From Acidimicrobiaceae bacterium (GTDB taxonomy: Bacteria; Actinomycetota; Acidimicrobiia; Acidimicrobiales; RAAP-2): DNA of 64,000 bases. Of the stretch, positions 1 to 16,464 are shown piece after piece. The stretch is taken from assembly GCA_027306585.1 (NCBI GenBank), contig DAHUZJ010000104.1, forward strand, positions 1 through 64,000, given 5' to 3'. The notes beneath the pieces were generated by a model. The model saw only the letters and a program-made list of their open reading frames with translations, searched no databases and was not told the origin of the DNA. Made by a program: the position numbers and the translations under genes. How positions within the stretch are numbered: the first letter of the stretch is position 1; every line of letters begins with the position of its first letter.

Positions 1-513
<513 letters not shown>

Positions 514-645
514 CTCCTCGAACTACTCCCTGATCTCGGGCGGCGCCCCCTCGGGCCCGCCGCGGCGGTCACCCGCCCTGGTGGTGTTGTCTGTCCCGCT
601 CCCACCGGGCACACCCGGCGGGACCCTGCTGCGGCGAGGCGCTCG

Positions 646-2745
646 CTACTCGCCCCGTGCCCGGGCGATGATCTCCTTGGCGATCGAGTCGGGCACTTCG
701 TTGTAGGCGTGGAACTGCATCGTGTACGTGGCGCGACCCTGCGTGCGCGAGCGCAGATCGGTAGCGTAGCCGAACATGTCGGCCAGCGGTACCTGTGCCC
801 GGACGACGTGGCTGTTCCCTCGCTGCTCCATGCCCTCGACCCGGCCCCTGCGGGAGGAGAGGTCGCCGATCACGTCCCCCATGTAGTCCTCGGGGGTGAC
901 CACCTCGACGGCCATGACCGGCTCGAGCAGGACCGGGTTGGCCATCCGGGCGGCTTTCTTGACCGCCATCGAGCCGGCGATCTTGAACGCCATCTCGGAC
1001 GAATCGACGTCGTGGTACGAGCCAAAGGTCAGGGTCACCCGGACGTCCACCGTCGGGTAGCCGGCGAGCACGCCGGAGGTCAGCGCCTCCTGGATGCCGG
1101 CGTCGACCGCCGGGATGTACTCCTTGGGGATGACCCCGCCGCTGATCTTGTCGATGAACTCGTAGCCGCCCCCGGGGCCGGTCGGCTCCAGGTCGATGAC
1201 CACGTGGCCGTACTGGCCGCGACCGCCGGTCTGCCGGACGTAGCGCTCCTCGACCTTCTCCACCGTCTTGCGGATGGTCTCCCGGTAGGCGACCTGGGGC
1301 TTGCCGACGTTGGCGTCGACGTTGAACTCCCGGAGCATGCGATCGACCAGCACCTCGAGGTGCAGCTCGCCCATGCCAGAGATGACGGTCTGCCCCGTCT
1401 CCTCGTCGGTGCGGACCCGGAAGGTGGGGTCCTCCTCCGAGAGGGCGTAGAGGGCCCTGCCCAGCTTGTCCTGGTCGGCCTTGGTCTTCGGCTCGACGGC
1501 CACGTGGATGACCGGCTCGGGGAACTCGAGCGCCTCGAGGACCACCGGGTCACCCGGGTCCGACAGGGTGTCCCCGGTAGTCGTCTGCTTGAGGCCCACC
1601 GCGGCGACGATGTCGCCGGCGAAGATGGCGTCTTTGTCCTCGCGGTGGTTGGCGTGCATCTGGAGGAGCCGGCCGATGCGCTCCTTGCGGTCCTTGGTCG
1701 TGTTGGTGACCGTCGCCCCCTTGCGCAGGCTGCCCGAGTAGACGCGCAGGTAGGTCAGCTTCCCCACGAACGGATCGGTCATGATCTTGAAGGCGAGCGC
1801 CGAGAACGGGGCGTCGTCGTCCGCCTTGCGCTCCACGAGGTCCTCGGGCTTGCCCGGCCGGGTGCCCTCGGTCGGGGGCAGGTCCAGCGGGCTGGGCAGG
1901 AAGTCCACGACGGCGTCGAGCATGGGCTGGACGCCCTTGTTCTTGAACGCCGATCCGCAAAGGACCGGGACCACCTCGTTGGCCAGCGTCCCGGTGCGGA
2001 GCGCCCGGCGCAGGTCCTCGCCGGTGATCTCCTCGTCGGCCAGGTACTTCTCCATGATGGTGTCGTCGTAGTTCGAAAGGACGTCGATCAGCTGGTGGCG
2101 GGCGTCCTCGGCCTCGGCGGCGAGGTCGGCGGGGACGTCGACGACGTCCCACTTCTCGCCCATGCCCTCCTCCCACACGAGGGCCTTCATGCCGAGCAGG
2201 TCCACCACGCCGCGGAACGCGGCTTCCGCCCCGATGGGCAGCTGTACCACGGCCGGGGTGGCCTCGAGGCGGTCGCGGATCATCTCGACGGTGCGGGCGA
2301 AGTCGGCCCCCACCCGGTCCATCTTGTTGACGAAGCAGATGCGGGGGACGCGGTACTTGTTCGCCTGGCGCCACACCGTCTCGGTCTGGGGCTCGACGCC
2401 GGCCACGGCGTCGAACACGGCGACGGCGCCGTCGAGGACGCGCAACGACCGCTCCACCTCGACGGTGAAGTCGACGTGGCCCGGGGTGTCGATGATGTTG
2501 ATCCAGTTGTCCCGCCAGCGGCAGGTCGTGGCGGCGGACGTGATCGTGATGCCGCGCTCTTGCTCCTGGACCATCCAGTCCATCGTGGCGGCGCCCTCGT
2601 GCACCTCACCGATCTTGTAGTTCCGGCCGGTGTAGTAGAGGATCCGCTCGGTGGTGGTGGTCTTGCCCGCGTCGATGTGGGCCATGATCCCGATGTTGCG
2701 GGTCTTGGCCAGCGGAAATTCGCGGGTAGGCAGGGGTTCAGCCAT
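646..2745 (-). CDS. fusA: Elongation factor G
   Basis: Translocation GTPase, 699 residues, the normal length of bacterial EF-G. G1 motif AHIDAGKTT is at residues 22-30, ERGITI at 63-68, DTPGH at 86-90 and NKMD at 140-143. Domains II to V follow without interruption. The ATG start has a GGAG about eight bases upstream. It lies 30 bases after rpsG and before tuf in the str operon, so it is presumably transcribed from the promoter in front of rpsL. Nothing odd was seen. A second, divergent EF-G-like gene would differ in the G motifs, so this is the canonical copy. Confidence 0.97.
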   Translation of the reverse strand: MAEPLPTREFPLAKTRNIGIMAHIDAGKTTTTERILYYTGRNYKIGEVHEGAATMDWMVQEQERGITITSAATTCRWRDNWINIIDTPGHVDFTVEVERSLRVLDGAVAVFDAVAGVEPQTETVWRQANKYRVPRICFVNKMDRVGADFARTVEMIRDRLEATPAVVQLPIGAEAAFRGVVDLLGMKALVWEEGMGEKWDVVDVPADLAAEAEDARHQLIDVLSNYDDTIMEKYLADEEITGEDLRRALRTGTLANEVVPVLCGSAFKNKGVQPMLDAVVDFLPSPLDLPPTEGTRPGKPEDLVERKADDDAPFSALAFKIMTDPFVGKLTYLRVYSGSLRKGATVTNTTKDRKERIGRLLQMHANHREDKDAIFAGDIVAAVGLKQTTTGDTLSDPGDPVVLEALEFPEPVIHVAVEPKTKADQDKLGRALYALSEEDPTFRVRTDEETGQTVISGMGELHLEVLVDRMLREFNVDANVGKPQVAYRETIRKTVEKVEERYVRQTGGRGQYGHVVIDLEPTGPGGGYEFIDKISGGVIPKEYIPAVDAGIQEALTSGVLAGYPTVDVRVTLTFGSYHDVDSSEMAFKIAGSMAVKKAARMANPVLLEPVMAVEVVTPEDYMGDVIGDLSSRRGRVEGMEQRGNSHVVRAQVPLADMFGYATDLRSRTQGRATYTMQFHAYNEVPDSIAKEIIARARGE

Positions 2746-2775
2746 GGTGCTCCACTTCGGGAAAACGGAGGGCGA

Positions 2776-3246
2776 CTACCAGCGGTAGTGCGCGAAGGCC
2801 TTGTTCGATTCGGCCATCTTGTGGAGGTCCTCACGCCGCTTCACGGCTGCACCGACGCTGTTCGAGGCGTCGAGGATCTCGTTCGCCAGCCGCTCGGCCA
2901 TCGTCTTCTCGCGGCGCTGCCGCGAGTAGCCGACGAGCCAGCGGATGGCCAGCGTGGTGGCCCGACGGGGACGCACCTCGACGGGGACCTGGTAGGTGGC
3001 ACCGCCCACGCGGCGGCTGCGGACCTCGAGCTCGGGCCGCGTGTTCTCCACCGCACGCTTCAGGACCGTCACCGGCTCGGCGCCGGACCGCTCCTGCACG
3101 AGGGTCAGCGCGCCGTAGACGACCCGCTCTGCCAGCGTCCGCTTGCCCCGGGTGAGGACCTTGTTGACCACCTGGGTCACCAGGACCGACCGGTACACCG
3201 GGTCGGGCTGGAGCTCTCGGCGTGGGGCGGGGCCGTTGCGAGGCAT
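2776..3246 (-). CDS. rpsG: 30S ribosomal protein S7
   Basis: 156-residue primary 16S rRNA-binding protein of the 30S head, full family length. It starts [11 protein letters not shown] and ends in FAHYRW, the usual S7 tail. Its ATG is one base from the rpsL stop codon. Its ribosome binding site (GGAG) lies inside the end of rpsL, so translation of the two is probably coupled. In many bacteria S7 represses translation of the str operon by binding the rpsL-rpsG junction. That is family knowledge, and the one-base spacer here leaves no room for the long intercistronic hairpin of enterobacteria. Confidence 0.97.
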   Translation of the reverse strand: MPRNGPAPRRELQPDPVYRSVLVTQVVNKVLTRGKRTLAERVVYGALTLVQERSGAEPVTVLKRAVENTRPELEVRSRRVGGATYQVPVEVRPRRATTLAIRWLVGYSRQRREKTMAERLANEILDASNSVGAAVKRREDLHKMAESNKAFAHYRW

Positions 3247-3247
3247 C

Positions 3248-3619
3248 TCAGGACTCCTTCTTGGCGCCGTAGCGGCTGCGGGCCTGGCTGCGCTCCCGGA
3301 CGCCCGAGGTGTCCAGGGCGCCGCGGATGACCTTGTACCGGACGCCCGGGAGGTCCTTCACGCGGCCGCCACGCACGAGGACGATCGAGTGCTCCTGGAG
3401 GTTGTGGCCCACACCGGGGATGTAGGCCGTCACCTCGACCCCGCTCGTCAGCCGCACGCGGGCCACCTTGCGGAGGGCAGAGTTCGGCTTCTTCGGGGTG
3501 GTGGTGTACACGCGCGTGCACACCCCGCGCCGCTGGGGCGCGCCCTTCAGGGCCGGCGTCTTGGTCTTCGATTCCTTGGCCTGCCGTCCCTTCCGGACGA
3601 GCTGGGCGATCGTGGGCAC
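3248..3619 (-). CDS. rpsL: 30S ribosomal protein S12
   Basis: 123-residue decoding-centre protein. I use the GTG at 3619 (protein start [11 protein letters not shown] after Met) because an AGAGGAAG ribosome binding site precedes it; an in-frame ATG further upstream would add residues foreign to S12. The conserved loop [12 protein letters not shown] keeps both lysines, so the protein looks like the wild-type, streptomycin-sensitive form. The [10 protein letters not shown] region near the second resistance hotspot is also normal. It is the first gene of the str operon, and a candidate promoter lies 81-109 bases upstream. Confidence 0.97.
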   Translation of the reverse strand: MPTIAQLVRKGRQAKESKTKTPALKGAPQRRGVCTRVYTTTPKKPNSALRKVARVRLTSGVEVTAYIPGVGHNLQEHSIVLVRGGRVKDLPGVRYKVIRGALDTSGVRERSQARSRYGAKKES

Positions 3620-3699
3620 GCGCTTCCTCTGGGCTCGGAGATGGTGGGTCGGCTGCCGGTACCCCCGAGCGAACGGGCGCGGCACCGCGCAGCTACGCA

Positions 3700-3728
3700 A
3701 TGCTACGGCACGACCCCTGCCCGGGCAA
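3700..3728 (-). promoter_or_regulatory. Candidate promoter of the rpsL-rpsG-fusA-tuf operon
   Basis: On the minus strand there is a -35 box TTGCCC (3723-3728) and a -10 box TAGCAT (3700-3705) with exactly 17 bases between them. This suggests a start near 3693 and a leader of about 75 bases before the rpsL GTG. Both hexamers fit a sigma-70/HrdB-type promoter. It sits in the 157-base gap after rpoC, so the str operon can be transcribed independently of rpoBC. Confidence 0.6.
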
Positions 3729-3776
3729 ACGCCCGTCGTACCCGTGCCGCAACGCTGCGACCCACAGTGTACGGGA

Positions 3777-11428
<7,652 letters not shown>

Positions 11429-11568
11429 CGGTCTACTCCTCCCAGTTGGCTGGTGGACGGGGGGCGGCGGAGCGAGAACGCCGGATGACAGAGGACCCCT
11501 GATGGGTCCGGAGACGTGCCGTGACGCGCGCCATTCAGGAAGCGATGGGGGTGGTCAGGAGGCGTGGC

Positions 11569-11585
11569 TGCACGGCAACCGTGCA
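11569..11585. repeat. Perfect 7-bp inverted repeat at the rpoB start point
   Basis: TGCACGG and CCGTGCA flank a 3-base loop. The repeat abuts the -10 box and covers the predicted transcription start, so it could be an operator for a dimeric regulator or form a hairpin at the very 5' end of the mRNA. Which of these is not decidable from sequence. Confidence 0.5.
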
Positions 11586-11613
11586 TCTTACCCACGGGCG
11601 GACGAAGTCACAA
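11585..11613 (-). promoter_or_regulatory. Candidate rpoBC promoter
   Basis: On the minus strand there is a -35 TTGTGA (11608-11613), a 17-base spacer and a -10 TAAGAT (11585-11590), close to the sigma-70 consensus. Transcription would start near 11577 and give a leader of about 150 bases before the TTG start of rpoB. It is among the best promoter matches I found in the window. Confidence 0.65.
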
Positions 11614-11861
11614 CCCCTCCGCCGACGGCGCTGCCACGGGAGCCGCGAGAGGCGACGCTCCCGGGGTGACAGGGTAAGCGGCACCCCATCCCCCGTCAAG
11701 CACCGGGCCCACCATTCTTCGCACCGCCCGGCACACCGTCGCAGGATGGTCGCGGGCCCTCCCCACATGAGTCGCGCGGCGGCGTCATCGGCCGTCCCGA
11801 CCATCCGCAGGCGCGCGACGGCCGGGCGGACCGCACCTCCCCGGCCGGGCGAGCGTGGAGC

Positions 11862-11895
11862 CGGCGGTCCGGGACCGGTCGCGCCCGGACCGCCG
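11862..11895 (-). terminator. Hairpin after rplL (terminator or attenuator)
   Basis: A perfect 12-bp stem (11862-11873 with 11884-11895) around a 10-base loop begins six bases after the rplL stop codon. No T-run follows on the minus strand, so it may act as an attenuator or RNA-processing and stability element rather than an intrinsic terminator. Its place between L7/L12 and rpoB matches the attenuator position known in enterobacteria. Confidence 0.55.
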
Positions 11896-11901
11896 CCCCG
11901 G

Positions 11902-12297
11902 CTACTTGAGCTCGACGGTGGCGCCGGCGCCCTCGAGGGCGGCTTTGGCCTTGTCGGCGTCCTCGCGGCTGACCCGCTCGAGCACCGGCTTGGGCGCGCT
12001 GTCGACCAGGTCCTTGGCCTCCTTCAGCCCGAGGCTGGTGAGGGACCGGACCTCCTTGATGACCTGGATCTTCTTGTCGCCAGCCGAAGTCAGGACGACA
12101 TCGAACTCCGTCTGCTCCTCTTCGGCGGCCGCGGCCTCGCCACCGCCGCCCGCCGCCGGCGCGGCGGCCACGGCGACCGGCGCTGCGGCGGTCACGCCGA
12201 ACCGCTCCTCGAAGGAGCTGAGCAGCTCGCTCAGCTCCAGCACCGAGAGCTCGGCGATGCCGTCGAGGATCTGCTCCTTGGTGAGGGTCCCTGCCAT
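11902..12297 (-). CDS. rplL: 50S ribosomal protein L7/L12
   Basis: 131-residue stalk protein, present as dimers on L10, that recruits translation GTPases. The N-terminal dimerisation part ([20 protein letters not shown]) is followed by an Ala/Gly/Glu hinge at about residues 40-60 and the globular C-terminal domain with the [20 protein letters not shown] surface that contacts EF-Tu and EF-G. Start ATG with AAAGGA upstream. It follows rplJ by 57 bases and is followed by a strong hairpin. Confidence 0.97.
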   Translation of the reverse strand: MAGTLTKEQILDGIAELSVLELSELLSSFEERFGVTAAAPVAVAAAPAAGGGGEAAAAEEEQTEFDVVLTSAGDKKIQVIKEVRSLTSLGLKEAKDLVDSAPKPVLERVSREDADKAKAALEGAGATVELK

Positions 12298-12354
12298 GGT
12301 GGTTCCTTTCTCTGAAGTCTCGTGAACTCGATCTGCTGGGCCGACTGCCCGGAC

Positions 12355-13098
12355 CTAGTCGGCGTCCGCCCCAGACGGGGCGTCGCTGGCCTCGCCGTCG
12401 GTTGCCGCCGCACCGTCGGTCGCCGCCGCCGGCTCGGCGGCCACTTCCGCCTCCTCGGCCGCAGGGGGCTCCTCGGCCGCAGGGGCCTGAGCGACGGGGG
12501 CCTCGGGCGCCGTCTCCGCCGCCTCCTCGGGCTCGGGTGCCTCGGGCTCGGGTGCCTCGGTGCCACCCTCCGGAGCCCCGCCGCGCTGGTCGAGCAGGGC
12601 CTTGAGCCCGTACGCCAGGTTGCGGGGCAGCGCCTGGATGAGGCCGGCCAGCTGGACCAGGGGCGCCTGGAGGCCGCCGGCCAGGCGCGCCAACAACACG
12701 TCCCGGGACGGCAGGTCAGCCAGCGCCCCAAGCTGGGCGGCCGACAGGACCGACCCGTCGAGCAGGCCGCCCTTCACCACGAGGTGGGTGTTCGCCCGGG
12801 AGAAGTCCCGGAGGGCCTTGGCCACCGCGCTCACGTCACCGTGCACGAAGGCGATCCCGGTCGGGCCGACGAGCAGCTCCTCGAGCGGGGCGTGGGCGCT
12901 GCCGGCGACCGCCCGGCGCACCAAGGTGTTCTTGAACACCTTGTAGTCGCCGCCCGCGGCTCCCAGGGCCCGCCGGAGCGCCGCCAAGTCGGCGACGGTC
13001 AGGCCCCGGTACTCGGTGACGACCGACGCGGCGGCGCCGTCGAGCCGAGCGCGCACCTCGTCGACCACGGCGACCTTTTCGGGCCTCGGGTTGTCCAT
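12355..13098 (-). CDS. rplJ: 50S ribosomal protein L10 with a long acidic C-terminal tail
   Basis: L10 anchors the L7/L12 dimers to 23S rRNA. I start it at the ATG at 13098 (MDNPRPEKVAVVDEV), which has GGAGGAG eight bases upstream; an in-frame extension further upstream has no family likeness. Residues 1 to about 172 are normal L10, including YKVFKNTLVRRA and the region that ends LAYGLKALLDQR. The remaining 75 or so residues are almost entirely Ala, Glu, Pro, Thr and Asp. Typical L10 is 165-175 residues, so the 247-residue length is unusual. The tail carries no recognisable domain and must be disordered. Confidence 0.94.
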   Translation of the reverse strand: MDNPRPEKVAVVDEVRARLDGAAASVVTEYRGLTVADLAALRRALGAAGGDYKVFKNTLVRRAVAGSAHAPLEELLVGPTGIAFVHGDVSAVAKALRDFSRANTHLVVKGGLLDGSVLSAAQLGALADLPSRDVLLARLAGGLQAPLVQLAGLIQALPRNLAYGLKALLDQRGGAPEGGTEAPEPEAPEPEEAAETAPEAPVAQAPAAEEPPAAEEAEVAAEPAAATDGAAATDGEASDAPSGADAD

Positions 13099-13292
13099 CG
13101 CTCCTCCAGCGTCTCGTACGGCAGGGCCGCGGCGCTCCGGATGCGACGGACCGGGCAACGCGCCCGGTGTGACGTCGCCTCGTCAGGCGGGCCCAATGGG
13201 GCCCCTTGGGCACCGAGGTGCACCGGAGGTCTGCGGCGATCAGGTTCGGTACCCGCCGGCGGGCGGGCTGTCGGCGGAATGGTAGCAGGCGG
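13099..13292 (-). promoter_or_regulatory. rplJL leader with two hairpins
   Basis: The 194 bases between rplA and rplJ hold a 7-bp perfect stem with a 5-base loop (13150-13168) and a second nearly perfect stem around 13191-13211. In many bacteria L10, or the L10-L7/L12 complex, binds a structured leader of this mRNA to repress translation. This is the expected location, but I could not match the L10-leader consensus base by base. Confidence 0.4.
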
Positions 13293-14018
13293 TCAGACGG
13301 CCGCCGCCAGCTCCTCCTCGGTCTCGCGGGCACGGGCCGGGTCGACACGGACGCCCGGGCCCATGGTCGACGACAGCGTCACCGCCTTCAGGTACCGGCC
13401 CTTGGCGGCGGCCGGCTTGGCCCGGACCAGCTCTTCGACAACGGTGTGGACGTTGGCCGCCAGCTGCTCCTTGGCGAAGGAGACCTTGCCCACCGGCAGG
13501 TGGATGTTCCCCACCTTGTCCGTCCGGTACTCGACCCGGCCACCCTTGAACTCGGTCACGGCGCGCCCGACGTCGTTCGTGACGGTGCCGGTCTTGGGGT
13601 TGGGCATGAGCCCGCGGGGACCCAGAATGCGGCCGAGCGTCCCCACCTGGCCCATGATGTCCGGCGTGGCGATCGCCACGTCGAAGTCCAAGAAGCCCTC
13701 GTCGCGCACCCGCGCGACCAGGTCGTCGGCGCCGACCACGTCGGCACCGGCAGCTCGGGCCTCCGCCGCCTGCTCCCCGGCGGCGAAGGCCGCCACCCGG
13801 ACCGAACGGCCGGTGCCGGAGGGCAGGGTCAGCGTGCCCCGCACGATCTGGTCGGCCTTGCGCGGGTCGACGCCGAGGCGCACCGCCAGCTCGACGGTCT
13901 CGTCGAACTTGGCCGACGCCATGCTCTTCACCAGATCGATCGCGTCGCCGACGCCGTAGAGGGCCTCCCGGTCGAACCGGCCGGAGAACTCTCGGTAGCG
14001 CTTGCCGTGCTGGGTCAT
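13293..14018 (-). CDS. rplA: 50S ribosomal protein L1
   Basis: 241-residue L1-stalk protein and, in many bacteria, translational repressor of the L11 operon. The start is set at the ATG at 14018 ([11 protein letters not shown]); a longer in-frame reading upstream lies in the gap after rplK and has no likeness to L1. The signature [19 protein letters not shown] is present with normal spacing. It lies 79 bases after rplK. Nothing odd was seen. Confidence 0.96.
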   Translation of the reverse strand: MTQHGKRYREFSGRFDREALYGVGDAIDLVKSMASAKFDETVELAVRLGVDPRKADQIVRGTLTLPSGTGRSVRVAAFAAGEQAAEARAAGADVVGADDLVARVRDEGFLDFDVAIATPDIMGQVGTLGRILGPRGLMPNPKTGTVTNDVGRAVTEFKGGRVEYRTDKVGNIHLPVGKVSFAKEQLAANVHTVVEELVRAKPAAAKGRYLKAVTLSSTMGPGVRVDPARARETEEELAAAV

Positions 14019-14097
14019 TTCCGTCCTGTCTTTGTCATCTCGTGGCCCCGTGAGGGGCCGGCAGTGGCCGTCGGCCGGCCGTCGCTCCCCGCCGCCG

Positions 14098-14529
14098 CTA
14101 GCCGGCGACGGCAATCCCCATCGAGCGGGCGGTGCCCGCCACCTGCTTCTTCGCCGCCTCGAGGTCTTCAGTGTTGAGGTCCACCAGCTTCACCCGGGCG
14201 ATCTCGGCCAGCTGGGCGTCGGTGACGGTCGCCACCTGCTCGCGCCCGGAGCTGGCCGAGCCCTTCTCCAGGCCGGCCGCCTGGCGCAGCAGCACCGGGG
14301 TCGGCGGCGTCTTGAGGACGAAGGTGAAGCTGCGGTCCTCGTAGATGGTGATCTCGACGGGGACCACGGTCCCGCGCTGCGACTCGGTGGCGGCGTTGTA
14401 CTGCTTGCAGAACTCCATGGTCTGCACCCCGTGGGGGCCCAGCGCCGTCCCGACCGGCGGCGCCGGGGTCGCCTGGCCGGCCTGCAGCTGGATCTTCACC
14501 ACGGCGAGCACACGCTTCCTGGGTGGCAC
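14098..14529 (-). CDS. rplK: 50S ribosomal protein L11
   Basis: 143-residue protein of the GTPase-associated centre. GTG start with GAGGAG upstream. The protein has the conserved [18 protein letters not shown] segment with the proline pair that marks the thiopeptide-binding region, and ends in the usual MGIAVAG. The N-terminus [18 protein letters not shown] is slightly longer and more basic than the common form. It follows nusG by 21 bases in the secE-nusG-rplK-rplA order. Confidence 0.96.
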   Translation of the reverse strand: MPPRKRVLAVVKIQLQAGQATPAPPVGTALGPHGVQTMEFCKQYNAATESQRGTVVPVEITIYEDRSFTFVLKTPPTPVLLRQAAGLEKGSASSGREQVATVTDAQLAEIARVKLVDLNTEDLEAAKKQVAGTARSMGIAVAG

Positions 14530-14550
14530 GTCGGTCTCCTCTTCCTGTGT

Positions 14551-15357
14551 CTAGAGCTTGGCGACCTGGCTGAACTCGAGCTCGACCGGGGTCTCCCGAC
14601 CGAAGATGTTCACCAGGACCTTGAGCTTGAGCTGGTCCTCGTTGATCTCGGCGATCTGGCCGGAGAAGTCCGCGAAGGGCCCCTCGCGCACCCGGACCGT
14701 CTCGTTGAGCTCGTACTCGAGGCGGGGCCGACGCTGCTTGGTGGGCGCCTCCACCCCGTCGGTCTTCACCTGCAGGATGTTCTCGACCTCCCGCCGCGAC
14801 AGCGGCGTGGGCTTGGTCCCCGGACCGACGAACCCCGTGACGCCCGGCGTGTTGCGGATGGCGCCCCACACATCGTCGTCGAGCTCGGAACGAACCAGCA
14901 GGTAGCCCGGGAAGACCTTCTTCTGGACGGTGACCTTCTTGCCGTTCTTGAACTCGACGACGTCCTCCATGGGGATGACGACCTCGTGGACGCGGTCCTC
15001 CATGCCCCGGGAGGCGACGACGCTCTTCAGGTTCGAGCTGACCTTGTTCTCGTAGCCGGAGTAGGTGTGGACCACGTACCACCGACCGGGGCGGTCGTAC
15101 GGGCTCGGGACGTAGACCGGCTCCTCGTCGGCTGTCTCGTCCTCGTCCAGCTCCTCCTCGAACGCCTCGTCGCGGAGGTCGGCGGTGTCGTCGGCCCCGG
15201 CGAGGCCGACGGGGTCCGACGCCTCCTCCGTCACGGTCTCGGCCGCCTGTGCCTCACCGGTGAGGTCGGTCTCACCGGCGGGCTCACGGTCGGCATCGGC
15301 CGATGTGGCGTCGGCGGATGTGGCGTCGTTGGGGTCGTACGGCTGGTCGAAAGTCAC
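14551..15357 (-). CDS. nusG: Transcription antitermination factor NusG with acidic N-terminal extension
   Basis: 268 residues. The NGN domain begins at about residue 92 ([15 protein letters not shown]) and the KOW motif is near the C-terminus ([16 protein letters not shown]). The first 90 residues are an Asp/Glu/Ala/Thr-rich extension absent from enterobacterial NusG; actinobacterial NusG proteins often carry such a leader, but this one is long. A 15-base tandem duplication encodes the repeated ATSAD near residues 12-21. Start is GTG at 15357 without a strong ribosome binding site, 16 bases from secE, so a shorter start is possible. Confidence 0.93.
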   Translation of the reverse strand: MTFDQPYDPNDATSADATSADADREPAGETDLTGEAQAAETVTEEASDPVGLAGADDTADLRDEAFEEELDEDETADEEPVYVPSPYDRPGRWYVVHTYSGYENKVSSNLKSVVASRGMEDRVHEVVIPMEDVVEFKNGKKVTVQKKVFPGYLLVRSELDDDVWGAIRNTPGVTGFVGPGTKPTPLSRREVENILQVKTDGVEAPTKQRRPRLEYELNETVRVREGPFADFSGQIAEINEDQLKLKVLVNIFGRETPVELEFSQVAKL

Positions 15358-15373
15358 TGGCGCACCGATCGGG

Positions 15374-15691
15374 TCACTTCTGGAACATGAAGAGGACGGC
15401 CTTCCCGAACACGAAGTTCAGGACGAAGATCAAGGCCACCATGAGGACGAGCGTGAAGAGCACCACCATCGAGTAGTTGATCACCTCCGGCCGCGACGGC
15501 CATGCCACCTGGCGGAGCTCGTCACGCACCTCGCGCAGGAACGTCATCGGCGTCGTGCGGCGAGTCGACCGGCGCTCGGCGCGTCGCTCGGTCGCCACGG
15601 GGCGCGTCGCGACCGGCGCGGACGACCCGTTGGTCTCCGACGCCTCGTGCGCCTCCTGGCGCTGCGTGATGCGCTTTGTCTGGCGGTTCAC
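15374..15691 (-). CDS. secE: Preprotein translocase subunit SecE
   Basis: 105 residues with one membrane segment (about 72-98, rich in V, L, I and F) and the conserved cytoplasmic amphipathic part [20 protein letters not shown] just before it. The N-terminal 45 residues are basic and variable. It clamps SecY in the translocon. GTG start with GGAG upstream. It lies between tRNA-Trp and nusG as in most actinobacteria. Confidence 0.95.
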   Translation of the reverse strand: MNRQTKRITQRQEAHEASETNGSSAPVATRPVATERRAERRSTRRTTPMTFLREVRDELRQVAWPSRPEVINYSMVVLFTLVLMVALIFVLNFVFGKAVLFMFQK

Positions 15692-15752
15692 CTTCGTGCT
15701 CCGGTTGTAGCTCTCGTTCGGCGACGGTCCTGCCGATCCATCGCCCTCTGGG

Positions 15753-15825
15753 CAGGGCAGGAGGGACTCGAACCCCCAACCGCCGGTTTTGGAGACCGGT
15801 GCTCTTCCAGTTGAGCTACTGCCCT
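15753..15825 (-). tRNA. tRNA-Trp (anticodon CCA)
   Basis: 73-base cloverleaf on the minus strand: acceptor AGGGCAG pairs with CTGCCCT, discriminator G as usual for Trp, anticodon loop CTCCAAA, T-arm with TTCGAGT. CCA is not encoded. It lies just upstream of secE, its usual actinobacterial place. Confidence 0.95.
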
Positions 15826-15931
15826 CTGCGCCCGCGCCGGTCGTCCTTCGGCGGGCGGCCCCCGGAGCCGGCGAACGGCGACGTCACCTGCGACGCAGGG
15901 TGCGACGTTACCACCGAGCCGGGACGGTCGG

Positions 15932-16096
15932 TCAGCGGGTCTCCTTGTGGAGGGTGTGCTTGCGGTCCCAGCGGCAGAACTTCTGCATCTCGATCCGCTC
16001 GCGGTCGTTGAGCTTGTTCTTCGTCGTGATGTAGTTCCGCCGCTTGCAGATCTCGCAGGCCAGCGTCACCTGCACACGCTTCTCGTTCTTCGCCAC
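15932..16096 (-). CDS. rpmG: 50S ribosomal protein L33 with a broken zinc site
   Basis: 54-residue protein. GTG start at 16096 with GAGGAG upstream, giving [16 protein letters not shown]. The family has zinc-binding (CxxC...CxxC) and zinc-free forms. Here the first pair is intact (CEIC) but the second reads C-R-W-D, so the fourth ligand is Asp in place of Cys. The end HTLHKETR is typical. It lies between tRNA-Met and tRNA-Trp. Asp can ligate zinc, so binding is not excluded. Confidence 0.95.
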   Translation of the reverse strand: MAKNEKRVQVTLACEICKRRNYITTKNKLNDRERIEMQKFCRWDRKHTLHKETR

Positions 16097-16211
16097 GCCA
16101 TTCTCCTCGCGTCTTCCGGTCCCTGCTTCAGCCACGCCGTGGCGCGGTCCCGGCACCCGGTCCCGGGGTCCGCCCACGCTCCCGGCGGGCCGGCACCCGG
16201 CGCCGGGCCGG

Positions 16212-16288
16212 TGGTAGCGGCGGCGGGACTCGAACCCGCGACAACACGATTATGAGCCGTGTGCTCTGACCAACTGAGCTACGCCGCC
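16212..16288 (-). tRNA. tRNA-Met, elongator type (anticodon CAT)
   Basis: 74 bases plus an encoded CCA (16212-16214). Acceptor GGCGGCG pairs with CGCCGCT, which makes the first pair G-U. The anticodon stem lacks the three G-C pairs of initiators and there is no 1-72 mismatch of the C-A type, so it is not tRNA-fMet. A lysidine-modified tRNA-Ile would also show CAT, but the rpmG-linked position and overall likeness favour elongator Met. Confidence 0.9.
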
Positions 16289-16295
16289 ATGGGCG

Positions 16296-16368
16296 AGCCC
16301 CCTGTCGGAATCGAACCGACGACACCAGCCTTACCATGGCTGTGCTCTGCCGACTGAGCTAAGGGGGC
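16296..16368 (-). tRNA. tRNA-Thr (anticodon GGT)
   Basis: 73-base cloverleaf: acceptor GCCCCCT with AGGGGGC, discriminator T, anticodon loop ATGGTAA, T-loop TTCGATT. CCA not encoded. Only seven bases separate it from tRNA-Met, so the two are probably one transcript. A perfect 7-bp inverted repeat (16371-16387) sits just before its 5' end. Confidence 0.95.
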
Positions 16369-16397
16369 ACCGCGGCCGTGGGCCGCGTCCAGCCCGC

Positions 16398-16403
16398 ATG
16401 ATA
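16398..16403 (-). promoter_or_regulatory. Candidate -10 box for tRNA-Thr and tRNA-Met
   Basis: TATCAT on the minus strand, 30 bases before the tRNA-Thr 5' end, within the divergent gap to the GNAT gene. No good -35 hexamer is seen at 16-18 bases, so the call is tentative. Confidence 0.35.
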
Positions 16404-16464
16404 GCCAACGTCGGCCATGGCCGGCCCACGGGCCTCCCCCCGGCGGGTCGGTACCATCCTCCGG

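Larger units (their letters stand above)
11429..11901 (-). other. rplL-rpoB intergenic region with promoter, inverted repeat and hairpin
   Basis: This 473-base gap holds no credible gene. Going along the minus strand it contains a 12-bp hairpin just after rplL, an unremarkable GC-rich stretch, then a sigma-70-like promoter, a perfect 7-bp inverted repeat at the predicted start point and a leader of about 150 bases to the rpoB TTG. It looks like the place where transcription of the L7/L12 and polymerase genes is separated, as in the attenuator region known from other bacteria. Listed separately are the individual sites. Confidence 0.6.

Noticed and set aside
16212..16288. Initiator tRNA-fMet
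   Set aside because: It lacks the C-A mismatch at the acceptor end and the three G-C pairs in the anticodon stem.
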